Positions 1 through 7,183 of a stretch of DNA of 25,231 nucleotides are shown piece by piece (within the stretch, counting starts at the first letter, position 1; each line of letters starts with the position of its first letter). The DNA is from an uncultured Eubacteriales bacterium (GTDB taxonomy: Bacteria; Bacillota; Clostridia; Oscillospirales; Acutalibacteraceae). The stretch is from positions 1 to 25,231 of the forward strand of contig CAKUFK010000022.1 in the NCBI GenBank assembly GCA_934647945.1, given 5' to 3'. A program made the translations under genes and the position numbers. The notes beneath the pieces are model-generated. The model was not told where the DNA came from. It made no database searches and was given only the letters and a program-made list of their open reading frames with translations.

Positions 1-203
1 CGGTAAAGTGTCCGGCGGCCCTTTCGAGAAACCCTCGCTGGGTTTCTCCCTGCCATTCGTGAATCCCGGGGGCCGCGTCCACGCCGCTGAACCGGTAAAG
101 TGTCCGGCGGCCCTTTCGAGAAACCCTCGCTGGGTTTCTCCCTGCCATTCGTGAATCCCGGGGGCCGCGCCCTCGCCGCTGAACCGGTAAAGTGTCCGGC
201 GGC
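1..203. repeat. 92-bp tandem repeat, at least 2.2 copies, hairpin-bearing
   Basis: Copies begin at 1, 93 and 185; the last is cut off after 19 bases. The two full copies differ at only two positions near their ends. Each unit carries a perfect 9-bp inverted repeat (GAGAAACCC / GGGTTTCTC, five-base loop; 26-48 in copy 1), enclosed by complementary GC arms (GCGGCCC near the start, GGGCCGC about 50 bases later). The array may extend to the left of the window. Open frames run through it but differ from copy to copy and show no protein family, so it is probably non-coding, of the REP or intergenic-repeat type. Confidence 0.9.
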
Positions 204-224
204 GTTCCCAATATGTAAAAGCAG

Positions 225-259
225 CCGGCAGGGCATAGCGAGTGCTATCGCCCTGCCGG
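225..259. terminator. Intrinsic terminator-like hairpin, possibly bidirectional
   Basis: CCGGCAGGGC (225-234) pairs with GCCCTGCCGG (250-259), extended inward by ATAGC / GCTAT with one bulged C and a four-base loop. On the plus side it is followed by TTTATTTATT. On the minus side it is followed by GCTTTTAC, so it could also end transcripts from the minus-strand gene at 373-582. The rest of 260-372 shows nothing recognisable. Confidence 0.7.
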
Positions 260-372
260 TTTATTTATTGGCGGAGACAGACGGATTCCCTGGCGTTACG
301 CTACAGAATAGAACAGATCAGGGGGTTCCTCTGGGGAAGCGTCCGACGGAAAACGGCAAGAGCCGCCGCGGG

Positions 373-582
373 TCAACAGCCGGGAATCCGGACGATGCAC
401 TCTGCGGAAATCTGCGGGGGAAGGCTCATGGTCATGATACCGTTATAGCCGATCCGCACCCGGTCACCGACGCAAAACCGGCCGGCACAGGGCGTATGGA
501 CCACCACATCCCGCCCCATGGACAAATCGCATACCAGCAGGTTGCTCTCCCGGACCTCCATGACTGTTGCGTGCATGGTCAT
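373..582 (-). CDS. Small conserved hypothetical protein (69 aa), beta-rich
   Basis: The 69-residue product alternates hydrophobic and charged residues as a small all-beta domain would. It has an ATVMEVRESNLLV start, a VVVHTP strand, a GDRVRIGYNG turn and a SLPPQISAECI end. This pattern (value-binding strand, 'VGDxVxIxYxG', 'xxPPQIxAxxI') is familiar from small uncharacterised clostridial proteins and recalls OB-fold or YobA-like domains; no function is assigned. The start ATG at 582 has a very good ribosome binding site (GGAGGTGA at 589-596, six bases upstream); a second in-frame ATG lies two codons in. It lies 80 bp downstream of glycerate kinase on the same strand, with no clear promoter between, and the hairpin at 225-259 could end its transcript. 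No signal peptide or membrane segment. Confidence 0.75.
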   Translation of the reverse strand: MTMHATVMEVRESNLLVCDLSMGRDVVVHTPCAGRFCVGDRVRIGYNGIMTMSLPPQISAECIVRIPGC

Positions 583-662
583 ACTCTATCACCTCCCGCG
601 TCCTCTCTATAAAGACAGGGTATGCGGACGGGCAGAAGATGTGAGGGCCGGCCGGCGGCAGG

Positions 663-1826
663 TCAGCTCTCCGGGGAGGGACGCATGTCCCGTCCCATTT
701 TGATCAGCCGCATGGCCCGTTCCACGGCGCCGGCGAGCAGCGGCGCGGCCCGGCCGAGCGCCTGTTCCAGCGGCATGGCCCGGGGTACGATGCTCACCGC
801 GGCGGAGAGTCCCAAGTTGTACAGCGGCTCCAAGTCTTCCCCCAGCCCGCCCGCTACAGCCAGGACCGGGATGCCGCGCCTCCCGGCCCTGGCCGCGACA
901 CCCGCCACGGCTTTCCCATAGGCCGATTGAGCGTCCAGGTTTCCCTCCCCGGTCAGGACCAGATCGCTGCTGTCCAGCATCCGGTCAAACCCAGCCGTGT
1001 CGAGAACCAAATCGATGCCTGGACGCATCCGAGCGCCGCAGAACGCCATCAAGCCGAATCCCAGCCCGCCGCCGGCCCCGGCTCCCGGTCTGCCGCCATA
1101 CGCGGCGCCGAGCGTCCGTTCCGTCAGCTGGGCCAGATGCCGCAGCCCCCGGTCGAGGAGCTCTACCTGTTCCGCCGTCGCCCCCTTTTGAGGGCCATAT
1201 ACCGCAGCGGCGCCATTTTTTCCCACAAGCGGATTGCGGACATCGCAGGCTGCGACGATCTCGGTCTCCCGGAGCCGTGGATCCAGCCCCGCCGCATCGA
1301 GTGCGACGGCGGAACTGAGTGTTCCTCCGCCGAAACCGATTTCCCGTCCCTGTGCGTCCCGCAGAGAGACTCCCAGTGCCTGCGCCATTCCCGCGCCTCC
1401 GTCGGTCGTCGCGCTGCCGCCGATCCCCAGGACGATCCGCCGGCAGCCCTCATCCAGAGCCGCGCGGATCAGCTCCCCTGTCCCATAGGTGGTCGCGGCC
1501 AGGGGATCCCGCTCCTCCGGCTTCACGAGGGGCAGCCCCGACGCGGCCGCCGATTCGATGACCGCCGTGCCGTCCGGCAGCCGTCCCCACACCGCCTTCA
1601 CCGGCCGGCCCAGCGGCCCTGTAACAGTGTTCGTCTTATATATACCCTTTGACGCGCTGACGAGGGCTTCGACCGTTCCCTCACCGCCGTCGGCGATAGG
1701 CACGGTTTGTATAATAGCGGAAGAAAATACTTTTCGTATACCTTTTTCCATGCATTTGGCGGCCTGCAGGCTGGACAGGCTCCCTTTGAAGGAGTCGGGG
1801 GCCAGTAATATATGAAGGTCTCGCAT
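663..1826 (-). CDS. glxK: Glycerate kinase (GlxK/GarK family)
   Basis: Phosphorylates D-glycerate with ATP, feeding it into lower glycolysis; cytosolic. The 387-aa product starts MRDLHILLAPDSFKGSLSS, the family signature at the N-terminus, followed by PIADGGEGTVEAL, the VLGIGGSATTDGGAGM glycine-rich loop, a GPQKGA segment and the LTGEGNLDAQSAYGK motif. Length matches the family (about 380 aa). The frame stays open for more than 300 bases upstream, but the ATG at 1826 is the start because it encodes the family N-terminus and has GGAGGGA at 1831-1837. The gene has its own promoter at 1852-1880. No glycerate permease or tartronate semialdehyde genes are nearby, so the substrate source is unknown. 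Whether the product is 2- or 3-phosphoglycerate cannot be told from the sequence. Confidence 0.95.
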   Translation of the reverse strand: MRDLHILLAPDSFKGSLSSLQAAKCMEKGIRKVFSSAIIQTVPIADGGEGTVEALVSASKGIYKTNTVTGPLGRPVKAVWGRLPDGTAVIESAAASGLPLVKPEERDPLAATTYGTGELIRAALDEGCRRIVLGIGGSATTDGGAGMAQALGVSLRDAQGREIGFGGGTLSSAVALDAAGLDPRLRETEIVAACDVRNPLVGKNGAAAVYGPQKGATAEQVELLDRGLRHLAQLTERTLGAAYGGRPGAGAGGGLGFGLMAFCGARMRPGIDLVLDTAGFDRMLDSSDLVLTGEGNLDAQSAYGKAVAGVAARAGRRGIPVLAVAGGLGEDLEPLYNLGLSAAVSIVPRAMPLEQALGRAAPLLAGAVERAMRLIKMGRDMRPSPES

Positions 1827-1851
1827 GTGATCCCTCCGTTCCTTTTTTCCC

Positions 1852-1880
1852 ATTGTAAAGGGAATGCCGCCGTGTGTCAA
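1852..1880 (-). promoter_or_regulatory. glxK promoter with palindrome over the -35 box
   Basis: On the minus strand TTGACA (1875-1880) and TACAAT (1852-1857) are separated by exactly 17 bp, 26 bp upstream of the glxK start. A perfect 9-bp inverted repeat, TGCCGCCGT (1865-1873) and ACGGCGGCA (1880-1888), is centred on the -35 hexamer and could be a repressor operator. Confidence 0.85.
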
Positions 1881-1962
1881 CGGCGGCATACAGCCTGGGG
1901 CGCCGCCCTGCAGTTTGTAGGGCGCCCCTTCCCTCCCTGCCTGAATCGGTGGAAAAGCAAAA

Positions 1963-1995
1963 GCCCCCCGCCGCCGTTTCAGAGCGGTGAGGGGC
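1963..1995 (-). terminator. galE intrinsic terminator
   Basis: On the minus strand, GCCCCTCACCGC and GGCGGCGGGGGGC form a roughly 12-bp GC stem with one mismatch and one G-U pair, followed by TTTTGCTTTT (1962-1953). It lies 16 bp past the galE stop codon, between galE and glxK, so the two genes are separate transcription units. A second GC hairpin (GGGGC / GCCCC arms, about 1905-1935) lies between it and the glxK promoter. Confidence 0.7.
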
Positions 1996-2010
1996 CGGAC
2001 CAATCCGGTT

Positions 2011-3027
2011 TCAGTCGTCGTATCCCTTGGGGTTCTGGGACTGCCAGCGCCAGGAATCCCGCACCATGTCGCCGACATCGTGTACCGCTTTCCAGCCGAG
2101 CAGCCGTTCCGCCTTGGAAGGGTCGGAGTAGCAGGTGGCAATGTCGCCGGCCCGGCGGGGAGCGATGACATAAGGCACCTTTACGTGGTTCTCCCGCTCA
2201 AAGGCGTTCACAAGATCGAGCACGCTGTATCCGGTGCCGGTGCCGAGATTGATGGCCTCGGCGCCCGTGTGCTTCCTGGCGTAGTCCACCGCCTTGACAT
2301 GGCCGACGGCCAGATCCACCACGTGGATATAGTCCCGCACCCCGGTGCCGTCGTGGGTATCGTAATCGTTGCCGAACACCGAAAGCTGTTGGAGTTTGCC
2401 GATGGCGACCTGGGAGATATAGGGCATGAGGTTGTTCGGGATACCATTGGGGTCTTCCCCGATCCGGCCGCTCTCATGCGCGCCGATGGGATTGAAATAC
2501 CGCAGCAATACCGCCGACCACTCCGGATCGGAGACACAGAGATCCTCGAGGATGCCCTCGATCATGAATTTGGTGCGGCCGTAAGGGTTGGTTACCGAGC
2601 CGGTGGGCATATCCTCCCGCAGGGGGGAGGGGTTGTTCATACCGTATACGGTTGCGGAGGAGCTGAACACCATCCGCTTGCAGCCCGCCTCCGCCATGAC
2701 CTGACAGAGCGTCACGGTGCCGCCGACATTGTTTTCATAGTATTCGAGGGGCTTGTGGACCGATTCGCCCACCGCCTTGAGCCCGGCGAAATGGATTACC
2801 GCGTCGATCGGATGGGCTGCGAACACCCGGCGCAGGCCCTCCCTGTCGCGGATATCGCATTCATAGAAGGGGAAATCCCGGCCGGCGAGCTCCCGGGTCC
2901 GGCGCAGCGCCTCGGGCTTGGAATTGTAATAATTGTCGATCACCACGATGTCGCAGCCGGCCTTGATCAGCTCGATGCAGGTGTGACTGCCGATATAGCC
3001 GCATCCGCCCGTAATGAGTATTGCCAT
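2011..3027 (-). CDS. galE: UDP-glucose 4-epimerase GalE
   Basis: Interconverts UDP-glucose and UDP-galactose, and in many homologues UDP-GlcNAc and UDP-GalNAc, with tightly bound NAD. The 338-aa product has the extended SDR features in order: the NAD loop GGCGYIGSHT (residues 7-16), the VIDNYYNSK segment, FAGLKAVGES, SSSATVYG with the catalytic Ser/Thr, the catalytic pair in NPYGRTK (Y and K), and RYFNPIGAHESG. The ATG at 3027 follows AGGAGGATGCGAC. It is transcribed away from the sugar nucleotidyltransferase and NahK-like kinase, and the three together suggest amino-sugar or galactose salvage into UDP-sugars. Full length; nothing unusual. Confidence 0.97.
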   Translation of the reverse strand: MAILITGGCGYIGSHTCIELIKAGCDIVVIDNYYNSKPEALRRTRELAGRDFPFYECDIRDREGLRRVFAAHPIDAVIHFAGLKAVGESVHKPLEYYENNVGGTVTLCQVMAEAGCKRMVFSSSATVYGMNNPSPLREDMPTGSVTNPYGRTKFMIEGILEDLCVSDPEWSAVLLRYFNPIGAHESGRIGEDPNGIPNNLMPYISQVAIGKLQQLSVFGNDYDTHDGTGVRDYIHVVDLAVGHVKAVDYARKHTGAEAINLGTGTGYSVLDLVNAFERENHVKVPYVIAPRRAGDIATCYSDPSKAERLLGWKAVHDVGDMVRDSWRWQSQNPKGYDD

Positions 3028-3074
3028 GTCGCATCCTCCTAGTATATAATGGGTGGTGGTTCCGTCCAGCTTTT

Positions 3075-3102
3075 ATTATACGAAAAAAACGTCCCATTGC
3101 AA
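3075..3102 (-). promoter_or_regulatory. galE promoter
   Basis: On the minus strand TTGCAA (3097-3102), a 16-bp spacer with a run of T, and TATAAT (3075-3080). The -10 box lies about 50 bp upstream of the galE ATG. No equally good plus-strand promoter for the divergent nucleotidyltransferase was found in 3100-3249. Confidence 0.65.
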
Positions 3103-3249
3103 TGGATTTCGGTTGCATCCGGCGGAATTTATACAAGTTTGGGCGAAAAGGATATGGTTATTCACCGCCGGATCGAGTACACTACGATCAGAGTCCCGTG
3201 CGGGAGCAAACGGGTTCTGTGCCCGATGGAGAAAGGATTGGTTACGATT

Positions 3250-4164
3250 ATGAATCAAAAACCGGCACTGGTCATCCTGGCCGCCGGCATGGGCAGCCGT
3301 TTCGGCGGGCTCAAGCAGCTCACCCCTGTCGGCCCCGGCGGCGAGATGATCATCGATTACTCGATCCATGACGCGATCCGGGCCGGCTTCGGCAAAATCG
3401 TCTTTGTGATCAAACACGAGATCGAGGAAGAGTTCAAGGAGAAGATCGGCCGCCGCACCGAGGCGAAGATCCCGGTTTCATACGTGTATCAGGAGCTCGA
3501 CCGGCTGCCCGAGGGATATACCGTTCCCGAGGGGCGGGTCAAGCCCTGGGGAACCGGCCACGCCGTCCTCTGCTGCCGGGGCGTGGTGGATGGGCCCTTC
3601 ATGGTGATCAACGCGGACGATTTCTACGGCCCGAACTGCTACCGTCTGCTCGCGGAATTTTTGGACCGGCCCCAGTCGGATTCCGCAAAGCTCCATATCG
3701 CTATGGCGGCCTTCACCCTGGAAAACACCCTGACCGAGAACGGCAGCGTCTCCCGGGGGATCTGCTCTGTGGATGAAAACGGCCGGCTGACCGGTCTCGT
3801 CGAGCGGACCCGGATCGAATGGCGGGACGGGCGCGCCATGTTCTCCGAGGACGGCGGGGAAACCTGGACCGCCTTGCCCGAGGGCTGCCCGGTGTCCATG
3901 AACTGCTGGGCCTTCCCGGCCGGGGCGCTGGACAAATTCACCGACAAATTCCGCGAATTCCTCGACCGTTCCGGGCGGGAGCTCAAATCCGAATTTTTCC
4001 TCCCCTTCGCCGTGGACGAGATGGTGGAGAAGGGCGAGGCGGACGTGCAGGTGCTGCATTCCACCGACAAGTGGTACGGGATGACCTATGCCGCCGACCG
4101 TCAGATGGTCATCGACGCCATCGCCCGCATGATCGGTGAGGGAGTCTATCCCGAGAGGCTTTGA
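3250..4164 (+). CDS. Sugar-1-phosphate nucleotidyltransferase (GT-A fold)
   Basis: Probably transfers a nucleotidyl group to a sugar 1-phosphate to make an NDP-sugar. The 304-aa product opens with LVILAAGMGSRFGGLKQL, the GxGxR(x)xxK nucleotide-binding signature, with PVGPGGEMIIDY next. It has WGTGHAVLC for sugar and base contacts and MVINADDFYG with the metal-binding aspartate. The ATG at 3250 encodes the family N-terminus; an upstream in-frame ATG at 3226 has no ribosome binding site, although the one for 3250 (AAAGGA) is rather distant. The NahK-like kinase starts 39 bp downstream, so the two are probably co-transcribed and this enzyme probably uses the kinase product (GlcNAc-1-P or GalNAc-1-P) with UTP. 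That pairing is inference. No acetyltransferase domain, so it is not GlmU. Confidence 0.85.
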   Translation: MNQKPALVILAAGMGSRFGGLKQLTPVGPGGEMIIDYSIHDAIRAGFGKIVFVIKHEIEEEFKEKIGRRTEAKIPVSYVYQELDRLPEGYTVPEGRVKPWGTGHAVLCCRGVVDGPFMVINADDFYGPNCYRLLAEFLDRPQSDSAKLHIAMAAFTLENTLTENGSVSRGICSVDENGRLTGLVERTRIEWRDGRAMFSEDGGETWTALPEGCPVSMNCWAFPAGALDKFTDKFREFLDRSGRELKSEFFLPFAVDEMVEKGEADVQVLHSTDKWYGMTYAADRQMVIDAIARMIGEGVYPERL

Positions 4165-4203
4165 GAGGGGCCGACGCCCCCCCAACGAAAGGATGAAAAG
4201 ACG

Positions 4204-5316
4204 ATGAGCTGTGACGCCCTGACCATATCCAAGCGTTTTGCCCTGGAGGGCGAGCCCGTGGACGCCAAGCCTTACGGCTGCGGCCATATCAACGATACCT
4301 ATTGCGTCTGCTGCCGGCGGGAGGGGAATCCCCAGCGGCGGTATATCCTCCAGCGGGTGAACAAAAACGTGTTTGCCAATGTGCCCGAGCTGATGGATAA
4401 TATGATCCATGTCACCGCCTTTCTGAAGGAACGCGTCCTCGCCGAGGGCGGCGATCCCGACCGGGAATGCCTCCAGCTCGTCCCCACAAAGGACGGCGCG
4501 CTGTATCTGCAGGACGAGGAGGGCCAATACTGGCGCTGTTTCGTTTTCATCGAGAACGCCGTCACTTTCCAGACCGTCGGCAAGCCGGAGCATTTCTATT
4601 ATTCCGCATGCGCGTTCGGAAAATTCCAGCGTCTGCTGGCGGCGTATCCGGCCGAGACCCTGCATGAGGTCATCCCCCACTTCCACGACACCGCCGACCG
4701 CTACAAAAACTTTGAGAAAGCGGTGGCGGAAAACGCGTCCGGCCGCGCGGCCGACGTGGAGCCCGAGATCGCTTTCGTACGCGCCCGGGAGGCCGACACC
4801 CACCGGCTCGTCGACCTGCTGGCGGCTGGAGAACTTCCTCTGCGGGTGACTCACAACGATACCAAGCTCAACAACGTCATGCTTGACGATGTCACCGGCC
4901 GACCGGTTGCAGTCATCGACCTCGACACCGTTATGCCGGGGCTCTCCCTCTACGATTTTGGGGACAGCATCCGTTTCGGTGCCAATCCCGCCGCGGAGGA
5001 TGAGCAGGATCTGTCCAAGGTATACTGCGATCTTAACCTGTTCGAGGAATATACCAAGGGCTTTCTCGAGGAATGCGGGGATATGCTCACGGCCCGGGAG
5101 ATCGAGTTGCTGCCTTTCGCGGCAAAGATCATGACGTTCGAGTGCGGCATCCGTTTCCTGACCGACCATATCGCCGGGGACACCTATTTCAAGATTCACC
5201 GGGAGGGGCATAACCTCGACCGCTGCCGCACCCAATTCAAGCTGGTCGCGGACATGGAAGCGAAGATGGAACAGATGAAGGCCATCGTCGCGAAATATGC
5301 CCCCGCGGGAAAATAA
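4204..5316 (+). CDS. nahK: N-acetylhexosamine 1-kinase (NahK/LnpB-like)
   Basis: Expected to phosphorylate GlcNAc or GalNAc at the anomeric carbon with ATP, as bifidobacterial NahK does in the lacto-N-biose/galacto-N-biose pathway. The 370-aa product follows NahK closely: RFALEGEPVDAKPYGCGHIN at residues 11-30, YILQRVN, IPHFHDT, the catalytic loop RVTHNDTKLNN (catalytic Asp about 219), VIDLDTVMPG (metal-binding Asp about 239-241) and DFGDSIRFGA. This is the aminoglycoside-phosphotransferase fold. The ATG at 4204 follows GAAAGGATG. Unlike in bifidobacteria, no GH112 phosphorylase or GalT is adjacent; the partners are a nucleotidyltransferase upstream and galE divergently. Substrate specificity is inferred from similarity. 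Confidence 0.88.
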   Translation: MSCDALTISKRFALEGEPVDAKPYGCGHINDTYCVCCRREGNPQRRYILQRVNKNVFANVPELMDNMIHVTAFLKERVLAEGGDPDRECLQLVPTKDGALYLQDEEGQYWRCFVFIENAVTFQTVGKPEHFYYSACAFGKFQRLLAAYPAETLHEVIPHFHDTADRYKNFEKAVAENASGRAADVEPEIAFVRAREADTHRLVDLLAAGELPLRVTHNDTKLNNVMLDDVTGRPVAVIDLDTVMPGLSLYDFGDSIRFGANPAAEDEQDLSKVYCDLNLFEEYTKGFLEECGDMLTAREIELLPFAAKIMTFECGIRFLTDHIAGDTYFKIHREGHNLDRCRTQFKLVADMEAKMEQMKAIVAKYAPAGK

Positions 5317-5393
5317 CGAAGCGCCGCGGATCGTCAAAAAAAGTGGTAAAGATTTAAAACCGGAACGATAGCTTACCGGATAGGTCATCATGA

Positions 5394-5424
5394 ATACATC
5401 CGAGGCCATGTGCCTCGGATGTAT
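5394..5424 (+). terminator. Intrinsic terminator after nahK
   Basis: A perfect 13-bp stem, ATACATCCGAGGC (5394-5406) and GCCTCGGATGTAT (5412-5424), with a five-base loop, followed by GTCTTTT. It ends the nucleotidyltransferase-nahK transcript 77 bp after the nahK stop. Confidence 0.85.
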
Positions 5425-5506
5425 GTCTTTTAAGCGAGGGGAGGGCAGGCTGAAGCGGCGAGGACGGCGTTCCTTCCGCCCCTGTCCGGTCCGCCCGCCG
5501 AACGGC

Positions 5507-5535
5507 TTGTTTGGGCGGGGATTGTATGGTATAAT
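5507..5535 (+). promoter_or_regulatory. Orphan promoter-like element facing the M14 peptidase gene
   Basis: TTGTTT (5507-5512), a 17-bp spacer and a consensus TATAAT (5530-5535). No plus-strand gene follows: downstream lies the 3' end of the convergent carboxypeptidase gene, so any transcript would be a short RNA or an antisense RNA. Apart from the terminator and this element, 5317-5632 shows only a 12-bp self-complementary CCTTGGCCAAGG near 5597. Confidence 0.5.
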
Positions 5536-5632
5536 CCATCTCATACCCCGAGGCTCCGCGCCTCCCCGGGAAAAAGCGGCGGGTGGGGAGAGTGCCCTTG
5601 GCCAAGGAAAACGCGTCTACTTTTTGCGGTGG

Positions 5633-6541
5633 CTACATCATCAGCGCGAGCAGCAGCATCTCCCGGGCTTTTTGGTACAGGGGTTCGAAATCGGACAGGG
5701 GGAGGGGGTTCTCCCCCCGGCCCAGTTCGATGGTGAAGCCGGGACGACCGGTTTCCTCGATGAACCAGTCTTTGAACCCGCCGGCCGAAGCGAGTCCGGA
5801 CGGCCTCGCAACCGTATAGCCCGAGGCGGAGGCCAGGATCTCCGCCATGAGGCGGGAGCGTTCCGGAGTGCGCGGCCCGTAGTCCCAGTAGATCTCTTCC
5901 CCCTGGGAATGGAGCGCTATCACATGCCGGAACCGGCAGCGGCGGCAGAGCTCCGTCATGGCTCTGGTTTCGGGTTCGCTTTCGGGTGCTGGGCCGCCCC
6001 ATTGCCGGGGACTCGGGCCGCCGATGCCCGCCGCGCGTTCCTGCAGCTGTAAAGCGGCCCATCCGGCATTGAAATTGTGATTGATATCCACCCCCCGGGC
6101 GTTGGCCTGCCAGCGTCCGGGGATATCCCCTCCAAGGCGGGTCACCATGGCCGCGCACCCTCCTGCCGTGGCGGATCCGTGCAGGGCGATGTCGGCACCG
6201 TCCGGATTCACCATGGGCACGAGGGTCAAACAGCGCCCCGCGAGGGCGCGGCGCAGCTCCCAGCCATCCAGGCGCACATCGAGGGCGATGCCCCGGCAAA
6301 GCTCCTCACACAGGCGAAGCGTCACCAGGGCAGTCAGCCATTCCTGCCCGTGGAAGGCGGCGGCCATCAGGACGCGGTCCCGCCCATTCCCCAGCACCAG
6401 CCCCATGATTTCCCGCCCGACGGCGCTCCGGCCGATCGGCAGGGCGTCCAGAAACCCGTACCGCCCCCGCAGGGCGGTGATAATCCCCCGGACCGCTCCG
6501 GAATCCATGGGCTGGGGGACTGTGATGCATGCTTCGGCCAT
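5633..6541 (-). CDS. M14 family zinc carboxypeptidase (MpaA/gamma-DL-peptidase-like)
   Basis: Zinc metallopeptidase that trims C-terminal residues; homologues of this size often cut gamma-D-Glu-diaminopimelate bonds of peptidoglycan peptides. The 302-aa product carries the M14 set: HGQE (zinc ligands H64, E67), MVNPDG (110-115), ARGVDINHNF (148-157, substrate-binding Arg/Asn), LHSQGE (zinc H211) and FTIELG (catalytic E272). There is no signal peptide or LysM domain, so it looks cytosolic and may recycle muropeptides, like MpaA; the substrate is inferred. The ATG at 6541 follows AAAGGATGAG; an upstream ATG at 6592 is in frame but has no ribosome binding site. Divergent from nudF, with only 71 bp between starts and a symmetric ATTATA (6593-6598) that could be a -10 box in either direction. 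Confidence 0.9.
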   Translation of the reverse strand: MAEACITVPQPMDSGAVRGIITALRGRYGFLDALPIGRSAVGREIMGLVLGNGRDRVLMAAAFHGQEWLTALVTLRLCEELCRGIALDVRLDGWELRRALAGRCLTLVPMVNPDGADIALHGSATAGGCAAMVTRLGGDIPGRWQANARGVDINHNFNAGWAALQLQERAAGIGGPSPRQWGGPAPESEPETRAMTELCRRCRFRHVIALHSQGEEIYWDYGPRTPERSRLMAEILASASGYTVARPSGLASAGGFKDWFIEETGRPGFTIELGRGENPLPLSDFEPLYQKAREMLLLALMM

Positions 6542-6612
6542 TGGGCGCTCATCCTTTCCGCGGCAGCCGATCCTGCCATCTTTATTAACCATATTATAAA
6601 GGAGCCCGAATT

Positions 6613-7152
6613 ATGAATCTGAACGAACAGCCCTTGTCCGCCGATTACAAATACCGGGGACGGATCATCAATCTGCGGGTGGACACGGCCTTGCTGCCGA
6701 ACGGCTCCAGCGCCACACGGGAGGTGGTGGAGCACCCCGGCGGCGTGTGCGTCGCCGCCCTGACCGAGGACGGCTGCCTGCTCTTTGTCCGCCAGTTCCG
6801 TTATCCCTATCAGAAAGTCCTCCTCGAACTGCCGGCCGGCAAGCTGGATCCGGGCGAGGATCCTCTGGAGGCGGGGAAGCGGGAGCTCCGGGAGGAGACC
6901 GGCGCCGAGGCCGCCCGGTACGAATCCCTGGGGGAGCTGTATCCCTCACCCGGCTACTGCGGGGAAATCATCCACCTGTACGCCGCCACCGGCTTGACCT
7001 TCGGGCAGATGTCCCCCGACGAGGACGAATTCCTGGAGGTGGAGAAAATTCCGCTGGAGGAGGCTGCCCGGATGGTGCTGGACAATGAAATCGCCGATGC
7101 CAAGACGCAGGCGGCCGTGCTGAAGGTCTACTGCCGGGAAAAGGGACTCTGA
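6613..7152 (+). CDS. nudF: ADP-ribose pyrophosphatase-type Nudix hydrolase (NudF)
   Basis: Hydrolyses ADP-ribose, and perhaps other nucleoside diphosphate sugars, to AMP and ribose 5-phosphate. The 179-aa product has RQFRYPYQKVLLELPAGKLD, typical of the ADP-ribose subgroup, running into a complete Nudix box at residues 76-98 (GKLDPGEDP... RELREETGA, with the metal-binding REXXEE). A conserved GELYPSPGYCGEIIHLY follows, also typical of NudF. The ATG at 6613 sits behind AAGGAG. tex follows after 31 bp on the same strand, so the pair is probably co-transcribed. Standard length for the family. Confidence 0.93.
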   Translation: MNLNEQPLSADYKYRGRIINLRVDTALLPNGSSATREVVEHPGGVCVAALTEDGCLLFVRQFRYPYQKVLLELPAGKLDPGEDPLEAGKRELREETGAEAARYESLGELYPSPGYCGEIIHLYAATGLTFGQMSPDEDEFLEVEKIPLEEAARMVLDNEIADAKTQAAVLKVYCREKGL

Positions 7153-7183
7153 ACCCCGATACTGACATATAGGAGAGAGACAT

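Noticed and set aside
1..203. CRISPR array
   Set aside because: The repeats are 92-bp units that are identical nearly throughout, with no unique spacers and no cas genes.
3478..5544. Long open frame (688 codons) on the minus strand
   Set aside because: It is antisense to the nucleotidyltransferase and nahK genes, which match known families; long antisense frames are common in GC-rich DNA, and its composition (His/Gly/Val/Asp-rich) matches no family.
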